Assembly (NCBI GenBank): GCA_031278395.1
Contig: JAITKM010000037.1
Location: 1-38,557, forward strand
Length of the DNA: 38,557 bases
Source of the DNA: Deltaproteobacteria bacterium
Lineage (GTDB): Bacteria; Bdellovibrionota_C; UBA2361; SZUA-149; JAITKM01
Reading direction: 5' to 3'
The position numbers and the translations under genes are program-made. The notes under the pieces are model-generated. The model was given only the letters and a program-made list of their open reading frames with translations. It was not told where the DNA came from and did no database searches. Positions 7,680 through 15,284 of this stretch are shown one piece after another; positions within the stretch are counted from its first letter, which is position 1; each line of letters begins with the position of its first letter.

Positions 7680-9215
7680 ATGAATATTGAATTTTTTGAT
7701 TCTATACTTAGAGTGTTACCTGTGCTGGTAGTTATAACTTTGGCAATTATTCAGTTATTACTTGGCTTATCTAAAGAGAAGTCATTGAAGTTGCCTTTGC
7801 TGGTGCTATTTGTTTTATTTGCTGTTTTCTTTTCATTTCTGGGTGCCGGTATTCCAGTTAAAAACGGGGGAGCTGGATTATTATTTCAGGCTGATAGTTT
7901 AACTTGGAGTTTAAATTTTATTTTACTGAGCGCTTATTTCTTGTCAGCTTGTTTAAATAATAAGCAGGCAACAGATAAGAGTGTGGTGGATTCTGATGTT
8001 TTAATGGCGTTTGCCACGAGTGGCGCAATGTTAATGGTGGCAGCGGCAAACTTGATAGTTTTGTTTATTGGTTTTGAAATTTTGTCTATTGCGGTTTATG
8101 CCTTAAGCGGGGTTGCTAAAAAAGAGAAAGCCAGTGCTGAAGCCTCGCTTAAATATTTTATTTTGGGCTGTTTTGCGTCAGCCTTCATGCTTTATGGATT
8201 TGCGTTAATTTATGGCGCAACTGGAAACTTAGATCTTGCGGTGATTGCCAAAAGCGACAACACAATGCTTTATCTTGCCTTAGGGTTAATTATTTTTGGT
8301 TTTGCGTTTAAGATCGGGTTGATGCCTTTTCATTATTGGAAACCAGATGTGTATCAAGGTGCGCCAATTACAGTTGTGTCTTTTATAGCTGTAGTTGTTC
8401 AGATTGCTGCGCTGGCTGCATTTTTTAAGTTATTAGCTATTTCTTTTATTGAGTTCTCGGCAGTTTGGGTTCCAGTGATTGCAGGGCTGGCAGTTTTAAG
8501 TATGACGGTTGGTAACTTATTAGCTTTAAGGCAGGATAGTTTAAAAAGGATGTTAGCGTATTCGAGTATTGCTCATGCGGGATATATTTTGATGGCATTT
8601 GTGGCTTTGAAGAATAGCGCAGAGCTATTATATTCTTCCATAACTTATTATTTATTGGCTTACGCGTTGATGACGATAGGGGCTTTTGCGGTGTTGATGT
8701 TGGTTACTGGTGCGGGGGCAGAGCAATATAAAAAGGATAGGCTGATGACTTTTGACGGTTTGGGGTGGGAGAGGCCGGCTTTGGGGTTTGCGATGACCTT
8801 GTTTATGTTATCGCTGGCTGGTATTCCGCCGCTGGTTGGCTTTGTTGGTAAGTTTTATGTTTTTAGTGAAGTTATTAAGACGGATCTGATTTGGTTGGTT
8901 GTGGCTGCTGCGATTAATAGTGTTATTTCGTTTTGTTATTATTTGCGTGTAGTGCTGGTAATGTATTTTAAAACTGAATATGGAGTTAAAGGTAAAAAGC
9001 GGCAGACTAAAGATTCCTTAGATAATATTTTAGCGACGGGTTATTTAAAGTTTGTAGTTACGATTTCGGCAGTCTGCGTTATTTTTTTTGGTGTTTATGC
9101 GCAGGGGTGGACAAAACTTAGTGAGTTGCCGAATAATCTGTTTAGCCTGAAACAGTCTAGCAAAGTGAAAGTCGATGGCGCTAATATGTCTCATAGTGTT
9201 GAGTTATTGCATTAG
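7680..9215 (+). CDS. nuoN: NADH-quinone oxidoreductase subunit N
   Basis: The 511-residue antiporter-like subunit (ND2 homologue) is the last gene of the nuo run. Diagnostic stretches are FIGFEILSIAVYALSG (with the conserved Glu), KIGLMPFHYWKPDVYQGAP, DSLKRMLAYSSIAHAGYILM and SLAGIPPLVGFVGKFYVF. The length is normal for bacterial NuoN. The C-terminus carries a hydrophilic tail (KVKVDGANMSHSVELLH). The gene is preceded by element A, not by a classical Shine-Dalgarno. Confidence 0.97.
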   Translation: MNIEFFDSILRVLPVLVVITLAIIQLLLGLSKEKSLKLPLLVLFVLFAVFFSFLGAGIPVKNGGAGLLFQADSLTWSLNFILLSAYFLSACLNNKQATDKSVVDSDVLMAFATSGAMLMVAAANLIVLFIGFEILSIAVYALSGVAKKEKASAEASLKYFILGCFASAFMLYGFALIYGATGNLDLAVIAKSDNTMLYLALGLIIFGFAFKIGLMPFHYWKPDVYQGAPITVVSFIAVVVQIAALAAFFKLLAISFIEFSAVWVPVIAGLAVLSMTVGNLLALRQDSLKRMLAYSSIAHAGYILMAFVALKNSAELLYSSITYYLLAYALMTIGAFAVLMLVTGAGAEQYKKDRLMTFDGLGWERPALGFAMTLFMLSLAGIPPLVGFVGKFYVFSEVIKTDLIWLVVAAAINSVISFCYYLRVVLVMYFKTEYGVKGKKRQTKDSLDNILATGYLKFVVTISAVCVIFFGVYAQGWTKLSELPNNLFSLKQSSKVKVDGANMSHSVELLH

Positions 9216-9237
9216 TTTGCTAATATTCTAGGGTTTA

Positions 9238-9309
9238 CTAGTGTAGGGGGGGGGACTTGGTTATTTATTTTTTTAAATCAGTTTGTATATGAAAGTAACC
9301 CTACACTAG
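9238..9309. repeat. Inverted repeat enclosing a G9 tract, nuoN-AGCS gap
   Basis: CTAGTGTAGGG (9238-9248) and CCCTACACTAG (9299-9309) are perfect 11-bp arms; outer bases GGTTT and AAACC extend the stem imperfectly. A run of nine G (9246-9254) starts inside the left arm, exceptional in this AT-rich DNA. The loop contains TTATTTATTTTTTTAAAT. It lies 46 nt before the AGCS start, so it may be a terminator for nuo, an operator, or a slippage-prone regulatory tract. Confidence 0.6.
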
Positions 9310-9354
9310 AGAAACCAGAGAAAGAGTTTAGTTTGTTCAGTTACAAGTTAAGAG

Positions 9355-10692
9355 ATGGAGCAATTTTCAAATTTTATTAATTGGTTAAATGGCTATTTGT
9401 GGGGTTTGCCTTTGTTAATTTTGCTCTGCGGGACGCATTTATTTTTAACCTTTCGCACAGGAATTATCCAAAGAAAAACACTTCTCGGAATTAAATTATC
9501 ACTAAAACAAGATGATGTCGCGGAGGGCGATGTTTCACAGTTTGGCGCTTTGGCAATTGCCTTAGCTTCTACTGTAGGAACGGGAAATATTGTAGGCGTT
9601 GGCACTGCTATTACCCTCGGCGGACCCGGCGCCGTGCTGTGGATGTGGCTCACTGGAGTTTTTGGAATTGCTACTAAGTATGCCGAGTCGTTAATTGCTA
9701 TTTTATATCGGGTCAAAACTAAAGATAACACCATGCTGGGTGGCGCAATGTATGCTTTAGAACGTGGCTTAAACATGAAATGGCTGGCAGTGTTATTTGC
9801 CGCTTTTGCCGCGTTAGCCTCGTTCGGAATTGGCGCAACTGTTCAACCTAATGCTGTAGCCGTTATTTTAGATAAAGTTTTTGATATTCCGTCTTGGTTA
9901 TCAGGAATAGCTATGGCTGGCGTTTTGGCTTTTATTATTCTAGGCGGAGTGCAAAGTATTTCAAAAATTTGCATCAGACTCGTGCCTTTTATGACTATAC
10001 TATATTTATTGGGATGCTTAATTATTCTTTGCCTCAATTACGATTTTATTTTTCCAGCTTTAGAAAAAATTATAACTTCAGCTTTTTCGCCACAAGCTTT
10101 AGGTGGCGGTTTTGTAGGGTCTACAATTATGATTGCGGCACGCTATGGCATTGCACGCGGATTGTTTTCAAATGAATCTGGTATGGGGTCAGCTCCTATT
10201 ATTGCTGCTGCCGCTAAAACTAAAAATCCTGTGCGCCAAGCTTTAATTTCCAGCACAGGAACTTTTTGGGATACAGTGGTAATTTGTGCTGTTACAGGAG
10301 TTGTTTTAGTTAGTAGTATTTTAGCTAGCCCCAATCCAGAAACAGTCATCAGCGATGGCAGTATGTTGACTTATATGGCTTTTGAACAAATTACGTTTAT
10401 TGGACCGATTGTTTTGGCTTTTGGTCTGATTACTTTTGGATATTCAACAACTTTGGGGTGGGCATATTATGGTGAGAGGTGTGTTGAATATCTGTTTGGA
10501 TCTAAGGCTAAACTTATTTATCGTTTGCTTTATGTAGCTGCTGCTTATGTAGGAGCTGTGGTATCTTTAGAAATAGTTTGGAGTTTAGCTGATACCATTA
10601 AACGCTTTAATGGCAATCCCAAATTTAATCGCAGTCCTTTTGTTAAGTCCAATCATTGCCAAAAAAACAAAATACTACTTAACAGGCGATAA
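9355..10692 (+). CDS. AGCS sodium:amino-acid symporter, frameshifted near C-terminus
   Basis: The 445-residue product belongs to the alanine or glycine:cation symporter family (AGCS, TC 2.A.25), inner-membrane carriers importing alanine or glycine with Na+. Diagnostic residues are GTGNIVGVGTAITLGGPGAV followed by LWMW (76-98), NESGMGSAPI and GWAYYGERC. After SLADTI (to residue 415) the sequence turns into a charged, non-family tail. Removing one A from AAA at 10600-10602 restores DTINALMAIPNLIAVLLL and a continuation to TAA at 10715-10717, which matches the family end. The gene therefore has a +1 shift deleting the last helix, or the read contains an error. The restored end would overlap the rpoZ stop on the other strand. 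Translation probably starts at the ATG shown (AGTTAAGAG upstream). Confidence 0.85.
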   Translation: MEQFSNFINWLNGYLWGLPLLILLCGTHLFLTFRTGIIQRKTLLGIKLSLKQDDVAEGDVSQFGALAIALASTVGTGNIVGVGTAITLGGPGAVLWMWLTGVFGIATKYAESLIAILYRVKTKDNTMLGGAMYALERGLNMKWLAVLFAAFAALASFGIGATVQPNAVAVILDKVFDIPSWLSGIAMAGVLAFIILGGVQSISKICIRLVPFMTILYLLGCLIILCLNYDFIFPALEKIITSAFSPQALGGGFVGSTIMIAARYGIARGLFSNESGMGSAPIIAAAAKTKNPVRQALISSTGTFWDTVVICAVTGVVLVSSILASPNPETVISDGSMLTYMAFEQITFIGPIVLAFGLITFGYSTTLGWAYYGERCVEYLFGSKAKLIYRLLYVAAAYVGAVVSLEIVWSLADTIKRFNGNPKFNRSPFVKSNHCQKNKILLNRR

Positions 10693-10713
10693 CATTAACA
10701 AAATCGATTATAA

Positions 10714-10959
10714 CTAATTTTTCTTAATCAATGCACCATTTTCAACAACGTTTTCACTGTTAAAACCATAGTTTTCTTTAAAACTAACTTTGCCTTCAGA
10801 AACTTCTCGCAAAGCCACCACAATTTGACGATTGCCTCTGGAAACAACAGTTTGCAAACTGCCAGATAATAATTGTTTAGCTCTCTTGGCAGCCAGCAAA
10901 ACTAAACTAAATCTATTGCCTTCTTTTTCTAAACAGTCCTCAACTGTAATACGTGCCAT
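10714..10959 (-). CDS. rpoZ: DNA-directed RNA polymerase omega subunit
   Basis: The 81-residue omega subunit helps assemble and stabilise RNA polymerase around beta'. The N-terminal family signature is clear: MARITVEDCLEKEGNRFSLV then LLAAKRAKQL, with VVALREVSEGKVS in the middle. It is slightly shorter than many alphaproteobacterial RpoZ proteins, ending soon after the core. A good ribosome-binding site (AAAAAGG) precedes the start. It follows the lipoprotein gene on the same strand with a 37-nt gap, so they are probably one transcript, and it converges on the AGCS gene. Confidence 0.93.
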   Translation of the reverse strand: MARITVEDCLEKEGNRFSLVLLAAKRAKQLLSGSLQTVVSRGNRQIVVALREVSEGKVSFKENYGFNSENVVENGALIKKN

Positions 10960-10996
10960 AATATATACCTTTTTAAATTAGTTTCTAAAAAATAAA

Positions 10997-11401
10997 TTAT
11001 TTCTCTTCAGCTGTTTCGTTACTTTCTGGTTTTAACCAGTCACCAACATCTTTGCCTAACTTGTCGTCTAGAGCTTTATCCTCATCTGTATATGGAATTG
11101 CTGCATTAACAGAATCAAGTAATTCAGCCAACTCTTGGCGATCGGTATCATTAAGATTTTCAAGAGTTGGAGCTGTCGCAGAGTCGTCTATGATTTGCGT
11201 TTCTTCAAGCTGGAGATATTCTTCACAGTCTTCACATGATTCTTTATCACAATTAAAATCTTCATTGCTATCACTACTTACCGATTCCGGCAGATTTGTC
11301 TCTTGTTGTTCGCCATCATCAACTTTCTTGCAACTTGAATTTATAATTAACACAGCAAAGATTAAACTAAATATAAATGTTTTTAAAATTATTTTGCTCA
11401 T
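10997..11401 (-). CDS. Small acidic lipoprotein, unknown function
   Basis: The 134-residue product begins with a lipoprotein signal: MSKIILK, a hydrophobic stretch and INSSC with Cys24 as the probable lipidation site. The mature part is very acidic (many Asp and Glu) with a Cys cluster CDKESCEDCEEY at about 50-61, a spacing that could bind metal, though this is speculative. I recognise no family. Membrane anchoring is well supported; the inner or outer destination is not known. It sits upstream of rpoZ on the same strand. The intergenic 11402-11601 is AT-rich and shows no gene. Confidence 0.75.
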   Translation of the reverse strand: MSKIILKTFIFSLIFAVLIINSSCKKVDDGEQQETNLPESVSSDSNEDFNCDKESCEDCEEYLQLEETQIIDDSATAPTLENLNDTDRQELAELLDSVNAAIPYTDEDKALDDKLGKDVGDWLKPESNETAEEK

Positions 11402-11601
11402 TGTCTTGACTAAATAAGTATTTAACTTTTTAAATATGTCCTAAAAAACGTAGCCTTTTATTAATAAGTACATAAAAAGTCAAATATTATTTTTTTGCTA
11501 TTTACTTTGTTAATAAAAATGCAATATGGAAAAAGTCGCTCTCTTTGAGGGAGGCGGGCTTTATATTAATTTGTAGAACCTAATTATTGCCGTGTTGATA
11601 T

Positions 11602-12975
11602 ATGCCGAAATTTATTAAATTTTTACAATTCATATTTTTATTTTTGATCTTAACCCCAAGCTTTAGTCAAGCCGCCGCGCAGACTCAAGAAGTTCAGAGT
11701 GAGCAGACACTACAGGTGTTAGATAATCTAAAAAAAAATATTCAGCTTATCACCTTATCCAACGGCTTACGTGTTGTCTTTACTAAGCGCGATACTGCTC
11801 CAGTATTTACTGGGCAAATTCACGTTAAAGTTGGGGGAGTGAACGAGCCGTTAGGTAAATCTGGCGTTGCCCATATGTTAGAACATCAAGCTTTTAAAGG
11901 GACAAAAGTAATCGGTGTAACCAAGGATAACGAATTTGGAATAATTTATAATGAAAATGGTGGAGTCAACTTAAATGCGGGGACAGCAAAAGACCTCACT
12001 TATTATACAGTTTCACTACCAAGTAATGCCTTTGAGCTTTGGTGTTGGATGGAATCCGATCGTTTACTTAATCCAGTTTTTAGGCAGTTTGATAAAGAGC
12101 GCGATGTTGTCTTGGAAGAGCGCTATATGCGTGTGGATAATGACCCGTCGGGGCAACTTTATGAAGCTCTGCTGGCCGTGTCATTTTTAAGTCATCCATA
12201 TCGTGTGCCAACTATTGGTTGGGCGAGCGAAGTTAGTAAATTACAACTCCAGGATGTGCAAGATTTTTATGCCCAGTATTATCGTCCTGATAATATGGTA
12301 ATTAGCCTGGTTGGGAATTTAGAAGTAGAAACAATTAAACCCTTATTAGAAAGATATTTTGGACGAATTCCCGTGAAAACCAGTCCGTTGCCACAAATTA
12401 TAACTCAAGAAGAGCCGCAGAGGGGGGAACGCAGAATTGAAGTGCAATTTGAAGCGCAACCTCAATTTATGATTGCTTACCACAAACCGTCATATCCTGA
12501 TCCAGATGATATTAGTTTTTCTCTTTTACATTCAATTTTAAATCAAGGGCGCTCGTCGATTTTTAACCAAGAATTAGTTCGTGATCAAAAACTTGCCTTA
12601 GGCGTGTCAACTTTAGAAGTGCCAGGAAGTTTATATCCATCAGTGTTTATGGTGTCTGCAATGCCAAGAAATGGGGTGAGTAACGAGCAATTAATTTCTG
12701 CAATTCAGCAAATTTTTGAACGACTAAAAACAGAGTTAGTTTCAGCTGAAGTATTAGCAGCCGCTAAACGCCGTGAGCAAATGGATTTTTTGTCATTGTT
12801 AGAAACTAACGATAGTTTAGCTTTTGTGTTGGGGCAGTCCGAGTTGTTTTATGGCGATAAATACGAGTTTTTCAAAACATATGAATTAATTTTGGCGACT
12901 ACAGCCGAAGATTTAAGAAAAATAGCCCGAAAATATTTAAATCTTCACCAAAGAACAATTGCAGAAATTAAGTAG
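11602..12975 (+). CDS. Exported M16 family zinc peptidase
   Basis: The 457-residue protein has a signal peptide (hydrophobic 6-24, likely cleavage near SQA). The inverted zinc motif HMLEH at 91-95 and the downstream ERDVVLEERYMRVDND (third ligand near E172) define an active M16 (pitrilysin/processing-peptidase) protease. A second M16 half (about 250-440) forms the usual clamshell. In many proteobacteria an inactive M16 partner gene lies directly downstream; here the next gene is a pilin, so the partner is missing locally or encoded elsewhere. It probably acts in the periplasm on peptides or small proteins. No strong Shine-Dalgarno is present before ATG 11602. Confidence 0.92.
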   Translation: MPKFIKFLQFIFLFLILTPSFSQAAAQTQEVQSEQTLQVLDNLKKNIQLITLSNGLRVVFTKRDTAPVFTGQIHVKVGGVNEPLGKSGVAHMLEHQAFKGTKVIGVTKDNEFGIIYNENGGVNLNAGTAKDLTYYTVSLPSNAFELWCWMESDRLLNPVFRQFDKERDVVLEERYMRVDNDPSGQLYEALLAVSFLSHPYRVPTIGWASEVSKLQLQDVQDFYAQYYRPDNMVISLVGNLEVETIKPLLERYFGRIPVKTSPLPQIITQEEPQRGERRIEVQFEAQPQFMIAYHKPSYPDPDDISFSLLHSILNQGRSSIFNQELVRDQKLALGVSTLEVPGSLYPSVFMVSAMPRNGVSNEQLISAIQQIFERLKTELVSAEVLAAAKRREQMDFLSLLETNDSLAFVLGQSELFYGDKYEFFKTYELILATTAEDLRKIARKYLNLHQRTIAEIK

Positions 12976-13263
12976 GGTATAGGGTAGCACAAGCAATCCT
13001 GCCTGTGTATGAAAGTTTAGAATTAGAGTATTAACACTTATTTTATTTTTTTAGGCTTATAACTTTAATAAATATAGGTAATTAGCTTGTTATAAAAATC
13101 TAAAAAAATAATGAAGAGTATATAAATTTTTTAAAAAAAATACTTTTTTAAAAAAAAACGTAATAACAAATTTAACTGGCAAATTAAGGAGTTATTTCTT
13201 ATTTTGTCTATTTTATAAAAGAAAACGTGTATGGCGTTTTAACAAAAACAAATGAGGTTATTT
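12976..13263. other. AT-rich gap, no gene
   Basis: Between the peptidase and the pilin gene there are 288 bases of extreme AT composition with two similar T6A8-type blocks at about 13127-13158. No credible ORF or RNA is seen. The start of the pilin gene favours ATG 13264, preceded by GAGG at 13254-13257, over the ATG at 13252. Confidence 0.6.
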
Positions 13264-13698
13264 ATGAAAAACTTAATGAAAAATGCGAAAGCAAAAATCA
13301 GCAATATGTGTATTAACACATATTGTAATACAAAAAATTTTATAAACAAAAATGGCAACCTGTGCTTGTTTATTATGGGAGTAGTTTTATTAACAGTCGG
13401 GTTGACGAGTGTAAGTTATGCTCAAGGTGTTCCTGGTATTATTATTAGTAGTAGTGGTTGGAATTATCGAATGATGATGGTTATTTGCCGTGTTTTTGAG
13501 TGGCTCGAGGGTGGTTTCGGTGCGTTAATAATGATTGCTGCTGGTTTGTTGGCAATCGTAACTGCTGCAATGGGCGCTTACAAGGCTGCAATGTCATGTT
13601 TGATTATCGCTGTAGGTGTATTTATTTTAAGAGCATTTGCTACCTTGTTCTTCCCTACCGTTATGGACAATGCGAGTTGTGCAGATTTTTTGAATTAA
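13264..13698 (+). CDS. VirB2/TrbC-like type IV secretion pilin
   Basis: The 144-residue protein has the VirB2/TrbC layout: a long N-region, a hydrophobic signal (CLFIMGVVLLTVGLTSVSYA) with predicted cleavage before QG, then a short mature protein with two hydrophobic helices (GGFGALIMIAAGLLAIVTAA and SCLIIAVGVFILRAFATLFF) joined by a small loop containing Lys. VirB2 pilins polymerise into the conjugative or effector pilus. No other virB gene is present, so it is an orphan copy here, as occurs in several intracellular alphaproteobacteria. The codons for the signal region contain a perfect palindrome (13302-13325). A strong hairpin terminator follows. The family is assigned from architecture, so moderate confidence. 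Confidence 0.65.
   Translation: MKNLMKNAKAKISNMCINTYCNTKNFINKNGNLCLFIMGVVLLTVGLTSVSYAQGVPGIIISSSGWNYRMMMVICRVFEWLEGGFGALIMIAAGLLAIVTAAMGAYKAAMSCLIIAVGVFILRAFATLFFPTVMDNASCADFLN
13302..13325 (+). repeat. Palindrome inside pilin signal-peptide codons
   Basis: CAATATGTGT-ATTA-ACACATATTG gives 10 perfect base pairs with a 4-nt loop, 38 nt into the pilin coding region. In mRNA it would form a stable hairpin close to the start codon and could limit translation. It encodes MCINTYC, poorly conserved for a signal peptide, so selection on the nucleic acid or a small palindromic insertion are both possible. Confidence 0.75.
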
Positions 13699-13732
13699 TT
13701 TATTAATAAACCCTATAATAAAACATAGTCTC

Positions 13733-13778
13733 ATAATCTCCCTCTTTCCTACATTAATGGAGAAAGGAGGGAGATTAT
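13733..13778 (+). terminator. Terminator-like hairpin after pilin gene
   Basis: ATAATCTCCCTC (13733-13744) pairs with GAGGGAGATTAT (13767-13778), extended inward with one mismatch around ACATTAATGG. T-rich sequence (TTAGTAATCCTTTTGAATTATTTT) follows. It lies 35 nt after the pilin stop and before the 3' end of rsmG, so it could serve both directions. Confidence 0.7.
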
Positions 13779-13884
13779 TAGTAATCCTTTTGAATTATTT
13801 TCTCTGTAACTCACATTTTTCGTTTTTACTGGTTGAATCTGCACCAACATAAGAACAAACAATAAAAAAAGAACAAGAAAAAAA

Positions 13885-14613
13885 CTACCAAAAAAGTAGG
13901 CTACGCTGAGCAGAATCAGGTGGCAGTAAAAAATTATAAAGCTTGCTGTTAGTCAAAATATTTTGTTTGCTTTGGACCTTGCCTAACATTTCAACAACAA
14001 ATCCAGCCGGATCAATTAAGCCTTTGGCAATTTTAATATATTGTTCTCGCATACCAATTGCTCGCGCAATAATTAAGCCAATTTGGAAAGTGCTAGTCAT
14101 TTTTTTATAAACCAGTGATGAACTAGCTTTCTTTTTAACCTGAGGGCTGTTCGTAATCTTTTTAACCATTCGTGAAAAAGTTAAAAAATCAAGCTCATGA
14201 ATCAGAACATTTTCTAATTTTAATTCTTGCTTCACTTCATTTAAGAAAAAACAACGCTTCTGACGCGGCTCAACTAAATGAACAACACGCTTCTGATCCA
14301 AGATAGCCAACACTATCCCCGGCAAACCTGCGCCACTACCCACATCTACAAAATTAAGATTTGCCTCGATATTTTGACTTGCTACAATCCTTTCGCTACA
14401 AACACAATCCAGAATATGACGACTAACTAACATTTCATCACTTTGCGGCGAAACCAAGTCAATTTTAAGAGTCCAGTGTTTTATCAAGCCCAGAAACATC
14501 GCCAGTTTCGATATTTCCGTATCTGTCAAATCGCTAAAATAGACAGTTTCAAACCCTAGATGCTTCTGAACCCAGACATATTGTTCTTGAATTATTTGTT
14601 GTAAGTCTGCCAC
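13885..14613 (-). CDS. rsmG: 16S rRNA (guanine527-N7)-methyltransferase
   Basis: The 242-residue RsmG (GidB) methylates G527 of 16S rRNA with S-adenosylmethionine. The SAM-binding motif FVDVGSGAGLPGIVLAI is at about 88-104, followed by HLVEPRQKRCFFLNEV, typical of the family. Residues 150-175 contain a Lys/Ser-rich insertion (NSPQVKKKASSSLVYKKMTS). The start is GTG at 14613, so translation may be weak. In many alphaproteobacteria rsmG sits with mnmG and parAB; here it is instead the third gene after leuS and sodB. Confidence 0.92.
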   Translation of the reverse strand: MADLQQIIQEQYVWVQKHLGFETVYFSDLTDTEISKLAMFLGLIKHWTLKIDLVSPQSDEMLVSRHILDCVCSERIVASQNIEANLNFVDVGSGAGLPGIVLAILDQKRVVHLVEPRQKRCFFLNEVKQELKLENVLIHELDFLTFSRMVKKITNSPQVKKKASSSLVYKKMTSTFQIGLIIARAIGMREQYIKIAKGLIDPAGFVVEMLGKVQSKQNILTNSKLYNFLLPPDSAQRSLLFW

Positions 14614-14677
14614 GAAATTTTGTTTTTTAGAAATACTTGTCTTGATTAAAACTTAAAAAAATTTTTCTAATATCAGA

Positions 14678-15259
14678 TTACTTCTCAAACTGTTCAGCAA
14701 CAAAATCCCAATTAATAAAATCCCAAAAATTACTAACAAACTTTGCTCTGTCGTTTCTATAATCTATATAGTAGGCATGCTCCCAAACATCTAAGGTCAG
14801 CAGTGGAGTTTTTCCATCTCGAATTGGATTATTGCCATTACTCGCAGGAATTATTTCTAACTTATCACCAGTTCTAACCAGCCAAACCCAGCCAGAACCA
14901 AACAAACTAACCGCAGTATTACTAAATTTTTCCTTAAATCCTTCAAAATTGCCAAAATTTTTTTTAAGCCCCTCCAGAAGTTTACTCTCACTTTTTAATT
15001 TCTGCTTAACAGGAGATAAACAATCCCAGAAAAAAGAATGATTCCAAGCCTGCGCGGCATTATTAAAAATCGCCCCCGTCGATGTTTTAATCAAAACTTC
15101 TAACGATTGTTGGCTTTCTGGCTTATCTATAACTAACTCATTTAACTTTTTGAAATAAGTTGTGTGATGTTTGCCATAATGATACTGCAGCTGTTCTTCA
15201 GATAAAAATGGAACCAGCGCATTAAGCTGATACGGCAATGCTGATTGAATAAAACTCAT
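14678..15259 (-). CDS. sodB: Superoxide dismutase (Fe type)
   Basis: The 193-residue enzyme converts superoxide to oxygen and hydrogen peroxide. Metal ligands are visible: His27 (YHYGKHH), His74 (AWNHSFFW), Asp157 and His161 (DVWEHAYY). Gln70 in AAQAWNH is the position typical of Fe-SOD. I use ATG 15259 and not the upstream start at 15292: it is preceded by CAGGAGA, gives the normal family length and avoids overlap with leuS. No signal peptide, so cytoplasmic. It lies 25 nt after leuS. Confidence 0.96.
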   Translation of the reverse strand: MSFIQSALPYQLNALVPFLSEEQLQYHYGKHHTTYFKKLNELVIDKPESQQSLEVLIKTSTGAIFNNAAQAWNHSFFWDCLSPVKQKLKSESKLLEGLKKNFGNFEGFKEKFSNTAVSLFGSGWVWLVRTGDKLEIIPASNGNNPIRDGKTPLLTLDVWEHAYYIDYRNDRAKFVSNFWDFINWDFVAEQFEK

Positions 15260-15284
15260 ATTTTTCTCCTGATTAATGCTATAA

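Noticed and set aside
10591-10692. Programmed ribosomal frameshift in the AGCS gene
   Set aside because: The site (ATTAAAC) lacks a classical slippery heptamer and no downstream pseudoknot was seen; mutation or read error is simpler.
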